Origin: Micromonospora echinospora
GTDB taxonomy: Bacteria; Actinomycetota; Actinomycetes; Mycobacteriales; Micromonosporaceae
NCBI RefSeq assembly: GCF_900091495.1
Contig: NZ_LT607413.1
Location: 5,223,001-5,287,000 of the forward strand
Direction: 5' to 3'
DNA length: 64,000 bases
Below the pieces are notes generated by a model, which did not search any database, was not told where the DNA came from, and was given only the letters and a program-made list of their open reading frames with translations. Within the stretch, counting starts at the first letter, position 1. Each line of letters opens with the position of its first letter. A program made the position numbers and the translations under genes. Shown here one piece after another: positions 58,587 to 64,000 of this stretch.

Positions 58587-61052
58587 GTGCGACGATCGCG
58601 ACTGCCCATCACGCTACTCGCGCTGACCGCCCTGGTGGGGAGCAGCCTGGTGGCGACGGCGCCCGCCGGGGCGGAGCCGACCGCCCGGACGGGCGCCGAC
58701 CAGGCCCACGACCATCCACACTCGGCGAATTCCGTACGTATCCAGATGACCGGCGCCGACATGCTGGAGAAGGTGGTCGCCGCCGGGTTCGACATCGACC
58801 ACGGCCTCCGGCGCGTGCCGGACGGCATCGAGGGCGAAGCGGTGGTCACCACCGAGCAGGTCGCCGCGCTCAAGGCGATGGGCGTCCAGGTCCTCGACGA
58901 CGACGAGGGCTTCGAGTGGAGCGAGGAGGCCGACGGTGGCCTCCGGGCCCTCGGCGCGCGGGCCGTTCCGTCGTTCAGCCACGAGAAGACGGTCCGGGTC
59001 GTCCGCGCCGACTGGTTCACCACCAAGGGCCAGGGCTTCCTCTACGTCGAGGCGCGCACCACCGAGGGACAGCAGGCGAGCCCGATCGTCGCGATGCAGC
59101 TCGAGAACGACTCGGGCCAGGGCACCCCGTTCGGCTTCGCCCGGACGATGAGCCGGTTCGTCGACTCCGGGCAGTACATGTTCCACCGGAACCTGTTCAA
59201 GCTCGACGCCCGCCCGAGCCAGATCCGGGTCACCAGCTCGACCGGTGGGGTGACCACCGGCACCGTGTCCAACTGGCTCGAGGACGCCCCGCCGCCGTTG
59301 ACGGCGCGGCCGGGTTACCAGGCGGACTTCGTCGACGGCTACCGGCACCCGCAGCAACTCTTCAGCCGCGCCAAGGAGATCGCTCAGCAGTACCCGGACA
59401 TCGCCGAGATCGTCTACCTGCCGCACCGGACGAACGGCTACCAGCGCAAGGCGCAGGCCACCATCGGCGGCACCGGGCAGGAGGCGGTCGTCGTCAGCTC
59501 GGCGGCCTGGGGCCACGAGGGCGGTAACGACGTCACCGTCGAGTTCGTGGACCGGCCGGGAGGCAACCTCCCACTCACCGTCGAGGTGACGGGCAAGGCG
59601 GTTCGCGTCCTGCTCGCCAAGGACGCCTCCGGCGCGCTCGCGAGCACCGCCGCGCAGGTGGCCGCCGCACTGGAGAGCCAGTCCCAGGGCCTCATCGACC
59701 GGGCGCACCCGTACCGCACCAACACGGGTACGGGCATCGTCGTGCCGACGGCGGGTCCGGTCGCGCTCTCCGACTTCCTCGACGAGAAGCGGGTCGGCGC
59801 GCCGGAGGGCGAGGTGCCGCGCGGCCCGGCCTCCATCCCGGTCCTGCGGATCGGCAAGCACCGTGACGGCCGGAACCCCGGTGTCCTGATCCAGGCGCAG
59901 GACCACGCCCGCGAGTGGGTGCCGGCGACGACCACGTTGGAGACGGCCGAGCGTCTGGTGCGCAACTACAAGACCGACCAGGAGACGAAGAAGATCGTCC
60001 AGGACACGGACATCTTCCTCATCCTGTCCAACAACCCCGACGGGGCGAACTACAGCTTCTACAACTACGCCTCCCAGCGGAAGAACCTGACCAACCACTG
60101 CGAGGACGCCAACGCCGATCCGGCCCGGCGCAACTCCTGGGGCGTCGACCTGAACCGGAACTACCGGGTCGGGTCGGGTCACGACGGCTACGCGGGCGGG
60201 TCGACCACCTGCACCAGCGGCACCTACCAGGGGCCGGAGAAGCTGTCCGAGCCGGAGTCGAAGAACGTCGTCTGGCTGGTGGAGAAGTACTCGAACATCA
60301 AGTTCATGATGTCGGTGCACTCCAACGGCGGCCAGTTGTTCTGGCAGCCCGGCGCGTACATCGCGGACGGACGGATCACCACGCCGCGCCCGCCCCTCGG
60401 CGACGAGGCGTTCTACTGGCAGTCGGCCGGCCGGATCCTGTCGCAGGTCAAGGCGCACCGGGAGACCGTCGTCACGCCGGAGAACGTGGGCGGCTCGTCG
60501 GACGTCCTCTACTCCTCGGCCGGCAACGTGCGCGAGGACATGTACCACACCTACGGGATCTACTCCTTCGGCTGGGAGGTCGGCGGCTCGGTCTACAACC
60601 CGGCCACCGGCAACTGGCAGGGCGGCTCGTTCCAGCCGCCGTGGGTGGGTGACCCGACGCTCGTCAGCGGCCACGCCGAGACGATGGAGTACGCCAACGG
60701 GATCATGGAGATGTTCCGGATCGCGGCGGAGTGGGGCAAGGACAAGAAGAAGCCGACGTCCGAACTCGTCCCCGGCGGCGGGACGTACCGCGGCCCCGTC
60801 GACGTGCGCTTCGAGACGAGCGAGCCGGCCACCATCTACTACACGACGGACGGCAGCCGGCCCACCCTCGAGTCGCCGCGCTACGAGGCGACCGAGTTCC
60901 GGGAGCCGGGACAGGTGTTCCACGTGACCGAGACGACCACGTTCCGGTGGTTCTCGGTGGACACCGCCGGCAACATCGAGCGGAACTACGACCCGACGAA
61001 GAGCGACCGGCGCGACAACTACCGCAGCGCGACGGTCACCATCGGCGGGTAG
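58587..61052 (+). CDS. Secreted M14 zinc carboxypeptidase
   Basis: 821 aa; GTG at 58587 with AAGGAGG 4 bases upstream. Signal peptide cleaved near PAGAE. A pro-region contains 'GADMLEKVVAAGFDIDHGLRRV'. The M14 domain shows the zinc motif HxxE in QAQDHAREWV, RNY in GVDLNRNYRVG, third zinc His in MMSVHSNGG and the catalytic Glu in FGWEVGG. It has an insert of about 60 residues before the zinc motif and a C-terminal CHB_HEX-like domain ('GGTYRGPVDVRFETSEPATIYYTTDGSRPT'). An extracellular exopeptidase, probably for nutrient release. Confidence 0.92.
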   Translation: MRRSRLPITLLALTALVGSSLVATAPAGAEPTARTGADQAHDHPHSANSVRIQMTGADMLEKVVAAGFDIDHGLRRVPDGIEGEAVVTTEQVAALKAMGVQVLDDDEGFEWSEEADGGLRALGARAVPSFSHEKTVRVVRADWFTTKGQGFLYVEARTTEGQQASPIVAMQLENDSGQGTPFGFARTMSRFVDSGQYMFHRNLFKLDARPSQIRVTSSTGGVTTGTVSNWLEDAPPPLTARPGYQADFVDGYRHPQQLFSRAKEIAQQYPDIAEIVYLPHRTNGYQRKAQATIGGTGQEAVVVSSAAWGHEGGNDVTVEFVDRPGGNLPLTVEVTGKAVRVLLAKDASGALASTAAQVAAALESQSQGLIDRAHPYRTNTGTGIVVPTAGPVALSDFLDEKRVGAPEGEVPRGPASIPVLRIGKHRDGRNPGVLIQAQDHAREWVPATTTLETAERLVRNYKTDQETKKIVQDTDIFLILSNNPDGANYSFYNYASQRKNLTNHCEDANADPARRNSWGVDLNRNYRVGSGHDGYAGGSTTCTSGTYQGPEKLSEPESKNVVWLVEKYSNIKFMMSVHSNGGQLFWQPGAYIADGRITTPRPPLGDEAFYWQSAGRILSQVKAHRETVVTPENVGGSSDVLYSSAGNVREDMYHTYGIYSFGWEVGGSVYNPATGNWQGGSFQPPWVGDPTLVSGHAETMEYANGIMEMFRIAAEWGKDKKKPTSELVPGGGTYRGPVDVRFETSEPATIYYTTDGSRPTLESPRYEATEFREPGQVFHVTETTTFRWFSVDTAGNIERNYDPTKSDRRDNYRSATVTIGG

Positions 61053-61074
61053 CGAGGAGACCGTCCTCGGCGAC

Positions 61075-61109
61075 ACCGACCGGCTGGGGCCAGGCCCCAG
61101 CCGGTCGGT
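61075..61109. terminator. Strong hairpin terminator
   Basis: ACCGACCGGCTGGGGC (61075-61090) and GCCCCAGCCGGTCGGT (61094-61109) are perfect 16-bp arms around CAG, 22 bp after the carboxypeptidase stop. Confidence 0.85.
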
Positions 61110-61267
61110 CCGGTCGGCCGTCGTCACCCGGTGACGGACGCTCCCGTTCGTTCCCCGCCGGTCCGGCGACGAGCTCCTCGTGGACCTGCTCCTATGCCGA
61201 ACGGCCGTCGTCACCGCACGGCGACACCGCCGGCTCGACGGTCGACTCCGGGGTTCCCGGGTGAGCC

Positions 61268-62116
61268 TCAGCCTTGCTCGGGTGGTCGCGGCTCCGGGCC
61301 GAGGATTCGGTCGGGCAGGTCGAGGTGGTCGCGGAACGCGCGGCGGCCCTCGGCGGTGACGGCGACCGCCCGACCGGTGCCGATCCGGACGACCCAGCCG
61401 GCGTCCAGGGCGTGTCGGCAGAGCGCCGCACCGATCGTGCCGGCGAGGTGGGGTCGCCGCTCGGTCCAGTCCAGGCAGGAGCGGACCGGTGCCCGGCGGG
61501 TCGGCGGTGTCGACTCCGGCGCGATGCCGAGCCGGGTCAGCCATGCCGTGCCCCGGTCGGTCAGGCTCAGCCCGCGTTCCCAGCTCAGGAAGCCGCGTTC
61601 GGTCATCGCGTCGGTGACCGCCACGCCGAGGGCTCCGGCGAGGTGGTCGTAGCAGGTACGGGCATGTGCCAGTGCCCGGCGTCGGCTGGCCGCCGACAGC
61701 GACCGGACGGGCGCGGGCTCGACCGGTGCGGCGCCGGTCAACGTCTCGACCAGCTCGGCGACGCCGGGATCTGCCAGCCGCAGGTAACGGTGGCGGCCCT
61801 GCCGTTCCTCGGCCAGCAGGCCACCGGCGACGAGCTGGTGCAGGTGGGCCGTCGCGGTCGACGGTGCCACCCCGGCGTGCCGGGCCAGCTCGGTCGCCGT
61901 CCACGCCCGCCCGTCCAGCAGCGCCAGGCAGAACGCCGCTCGGGTGTGATCGGCGAGCAGGCCGGCCAGGCTGGCCAGCCCCGCCGTGGCCTCGTGCACC
62001 CGGGGGCCGCCGGGCTCGTTGCGACGACCGGAGTCGGACCGGCGGCCGGAGTCGGACCGGCGGCCGGAGTCGGACCGGCCGGGCTGGCCGAAGACGGTGT
62101 TCTGGCTGCTCATCAT
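61268..62116 (-). CDS. ArsR-type winged-helix regulator
   Basis: 282 aa, ATG at 62114-62116 or the next codon. The winged helix ('GLASLAGLLADHTRAAFCLALLDGRAWTATELARHAGVAPSTATAHLHQLVAGGLLAEERQGRHRYLRLAD') lies at about 45-115 and is ArsR-like. The long C-terminus ends 'GRAVAVTAEGRRAFRDHLDLP', resembling the duplicated effector region of actinomycete ArsR/HTH_20 regulators. No Cys-rich metal site is seen. A hexapeptide repeat occupies residues 13-30. It is divergent from the flavin-reductase-like gene and probably controls it. Confidence 0.87.
   Translation of the reverse strand: MMSSQNTVFGQPGRSDSGRRSDSGRRSDSGRRNEPGGPRVHEATAGLASLAGLLADHTRAAFCLALLDGRAWTATELARHAGVAPSTATAHLHQLVAGGLLAEERQGRHRYLRLADPGVAELVETLTGAAPVEPAPVRSLSAASRRRALAHARTCYDHLAGALGVAVTDAMTERGFLSWERGLSLTDRGTAWLTRLGIAPESTPPTRRAPVRSCLDWTERRPHLAGTIGAALCRHALDAGWVVRIGTGRAVAVTAEGRRAFRDHLDLPDRILGPEPRPPEQG
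62029..62079. repeat. 18-bp in-frame tandem repeat in the ArsR-type gene
   Basis: CGGAGTCGGACCGGCGGC repeats at 62029, 62047 and (partial) 62065, encoding 'RSDSGR' hexapeptides near the regulator's N-terminus. Being 18 bp, changes in copy number would keep frame. Confidence 0.85.
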
Positions 62117-62178
62117 GGCGATCCTGCCCGCGAAAAGCTTCGGTCGGCAACGAAACGTCGGGTGGTTACGGTCCCACC

Positions 62179-62853
62179 ATGACCAACGCCACCTGCGGGA
62201 ACGCGATCCCCGACCCCGTCTCCGACCGGCCGGACGGGCAGCTGACCATCCAGCCCCGGATCCTGTACTTCGGCACTCCGGTGGTGCTGTTGAGCACCGA
62301 GAACGAGGACGGTTCCGCCAACCTCGCCCCCATCTCCTCGGCGTGGGCGCTCGGGTGGGTGGTCGTCCTCGGGCTCGGGGTGGAGGGGCAGACGGTGCGG
62401 AACCTCCGGGACCGACCCGATGTGGTGATCAACCTACCGGCGTCGCACCAGTGGGCCGCCGTCGAGCGCCTGGCCCCGTTGACCGGACGCGACCCGGTGC
62501 CCGAGTCCAAGCGGGCCGCGTTCCGGTACGAGCCGGCGAAGTTCGCGACGGCGGGACTCCGGCCGGAGCCGTCCCAGGTGGTCCGGCCACCACGGGTGGC
62601 CGACTGCCCGATCCAGTTGGAGGCACGGGCCACCCGCATTCACCCGGCCGCGACCGGCGGCTTCGTGATCGTCGAGGCCGAGGTCTGCCGGGTGCACGCG
62701 GACCGGCGGATCGTGGTGCCCGGCACCCAGCACATCGATCCGGCTGCCTGGAGTCCCTTGATCTACAACTTCCGACATTACTTCGGGTTGGGGGCGGAAC
62801 TGGGACAGAGCTTCCGGTCCGAGACCGGTGGCCGGGGCGCTGACCGGGAGTAA
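62179..62853 (+). CDS. Flavin reductase-like (FMN-binding split barrel) protein
   Basis: 224 aa from ATG 62179. 'LYFGTPVVLLSTENEDGSANLAPISSAWALGWVVVLGLGVEGQTVRNLRDRPDVVINLP' is the split-barrel flavin reductase core, with FMN phosphate contacts, followed by 'GFVIVEAEVCRVHAD' and 'PLIYNFRHYFGLG'. It is probably an NAD(P)H- or F420-linked flavin protein. It is the likely target of the divergent ArsR-type regulator, 62 bp away. Confidence 0.87.
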   Translation: MTNATCGNAIPDPVSDRPDGQLTIQPRILYFGTPVVLLSTENEDGSANLAPISSAWALGWVVVLGLGVEGQTVRNLRDRPDVVINLPASHQWAAVERLAPLTGRDPVPESKRAAFRYEPAKFATAGLRPEPSQVVRPPRVADCPIQLEARATRIHPAATGGFVIVEAEVCRVHADRRIVVPGTQHIDPAAWSPLIYNFRHYFGLGAELGQSFRSETGGRGADRE

Positions 62854-62987
62854 TGCGCCCAATCGGTCAGTCGGATACCCGCCAGTTAATAGAAGTGTAT
62901 CTACATCCGAATGTCTGCCGTCTAACATCTCCTCACCTGATCGATCTCTGTCGATCAAGCCTCACGGTGATGGAAGGACATGCCCAG

Positions 62988-64000
62988 ATGGCTCTCAAGC
63001 CCTCCGCCAGGCAACGCTGGCGTCTCGGCGTCGTGACCACAGCGGTGTCCGCCGCGGTGGCCTTCGCCGCCCCGGCAACCGCGGCACCCGCCGAAGGTGC
63101 CATCCTCCAGGCCGGCGGCGACACCGCCGTCGCCGACTCGTACGTCGTGGTGCTCAAGGAGACATCCGTCGCCCGCACCGGGGTCGACGCCTCCGCCCGG
63201 AGTCTCGCCCGGGAGTACGGCGGCGCGGTCGCCCGCACCTACCAGCACGCGCTCCGCGGCTTCGAGGTCCGGCTCTCCGCGACGGCGGCCCGCCGGCTCG
63301 CCGCCCACCCCTCGGTGCAGTACGTCCAGCAGAACCACCGGGTCAGCATCGCGGCCACCCAGTCGCCCACCCCCTCCTGGGGCCTGGACCGTGTCGACCA
63401 GCGCAACCTGCCGCTGAACAACTCGTACACCTACCCGAACAACGGCTCGGGCGTGCGGGCGTACGTCATCGACACCGGCATCCGGTTCAGCCACGGCGAC
63501 TTCGGCACCCGCGCGGTGAGCGGCTTCGACGCCATCGACGGCGGCTCGGCCGACGACTGCAACGGGCACGGCACGCACGTCGCCGGGACCGTCGGCGGCA
63601 CGGCGTACGGGGTGGCCAAGGGCGTCACGCTGGTCGGCGTCCGGGTGCTGGACTGCGGTGGCAGCGGCACCTACGCCCAGGTCATCGCGGGCATCGACTG
63701 GGTGACCGGCGACCACGACCCGGGTGAGCGCGCGGTGGCCAACATGAGCCTCGGCGGTGGCTTCGACCAGGCCACCAACGACGCGGTCACCGCCTCGATC
63801 GCCGACGGCGTCAGCTACGCCCTCGCGGCGGGCAACGAGTACAGCGCCAACGCCTGCAACGTCTCGCCGGCCAGCACCCCGAACGCCATCACCGTCGGAG
63901 CGACCGAGTCCACCGACGCCCGGGCCGGCTACTCCAACATCGGCACCTGCCTGGACATCTTCGCCCCGGGCAGCGCGATCACCTCGGCCTGGCACACCGG
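62988..64000 (+). CDS. Secreted subtilisin-like serine protease (S8), 3' truncated by window
   Basis: The start is ATG 62988 (MALKPSARQR) with GGAAGGA 9 bases upstream; it continues past the right edge. Signal peptide is cleaved near ATAAPA. An inhibitor-I9-type pro-domain ('DSYVVVLKETSV', 'VQYVQQNHRVSI') is followed by the catalytic domain: Asp in YVIDTGIR, His in NGHGTHVAGT and the oxyanion Asn in ALAAGNEYS. The catalytic Ser would lie beyond the window. Many related actinomycete enzymes end in a P/Homo B or carbohydrate-binding domain. Confidence 0.92.
   Translation, partial: MALKPSARQRWRLGVVTTAVSAAVAFAAPATAAPAEGAILQAGGDTAVADSYVVVLKETSVARTGVDASARSLAREYGGAVARTYQHALRGFEVRLSATAARRLAAHPSVQYVQQNHRVSIAATQSPTPSWGLDRVDQRNLPLNNSYTYPNNGSGVRAYVIDTGIRFSHGDFGTRAVSGFDAIDGGSADDCNGHGTHVAGTVGGTAYGVAKGVTLVGVRVLDCGGSGTYAQVIAGIDWVTGDHDPGERAVANMSLGGGFDQATNDAVTASIADGVSYALAAGNEYSANACNVSPASTPNAITVGATESTDARAGYSNIGTCLDIFAPGSAITSAWHT

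Overview
The window is about 72% G+C, with strong third-position GC bias, many GTG/TTG starts and 4-base stop/start overlaps. Together with XRE/DUF397 regulator pairs, an AfsR/SARP regulator, many secreted peptidases and an 18-bp-armed palindromic repeat, this points to a filamentous actinomycete, most probably the Micromonosporaceae (Micromonospora-like). The genus is inference. I see no rRNA or tRNA gene, CRISPR array, insertion sequence or phage.

Layout. 1-1.6 kb: end of a MoxR-type AAA+ gene and its VWA/HExxH partner. 1.6-10 kb (minus strand): MFS transporter with GntR regulator, a CapA-like phosphoesterase, a 923-aa AfsR-type regulator, a secreted EEP nuclease and a Tat-exported M15-like peptidase. 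10-21.7 kb: a catabolic-looking island. PucR-type regulator, NIPSNAP protein, amidohydrolase, aldehyde dehydrogenase, luciferase-like monooxygenase, flavin reductase and cupin read leftward; a complete amino-acid-type ABC importer reads rightward. 21.8-29 kb: two secreted S1 proteases flank small accessory genes (TOPRIM protein, PD-(D/E)XK-like nuclease, YjbR, ADP-ribosyltransferase-like/HEAT protein, nucleotidyltransferase). 29-38 kb: regulators paired with target genes, several with visible operators, plus a truncated siderophore-ABC ATPase pseudogene and a palindromic repeat. 37.8-39.5 kb: an NDH-2-like oxidoreductase with an ECF41-type promoter and the remains of its sigma factor gene. 39.5-45 kb: secreted beta-helix protein behind a LacI-type palindrome, TetR/MFS pair, cupin, PNPOx-like protein.

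45.3-58.1 kb holds the most notable system: five tightly coupled plus-strand genes encoding a DUF4132 protein, a 1683-aa protein of unknown function, a MoxR AAA+ ATPase, a DUF5682-VWA fusion and a SWIM zinc-finger protein. This is an elaborated actinobacterial counterpart of the uncharacterised E. coli yehI/yehL/yehM/yehP/yehQ group, closed by a strong hairpin. The last 6 kb carry a secreted M14 carboxypeptidase, an ArsR-type regulator divergent from a flavin-reductase-like protein, and the start of a secreted subtilisin that runs off the window.
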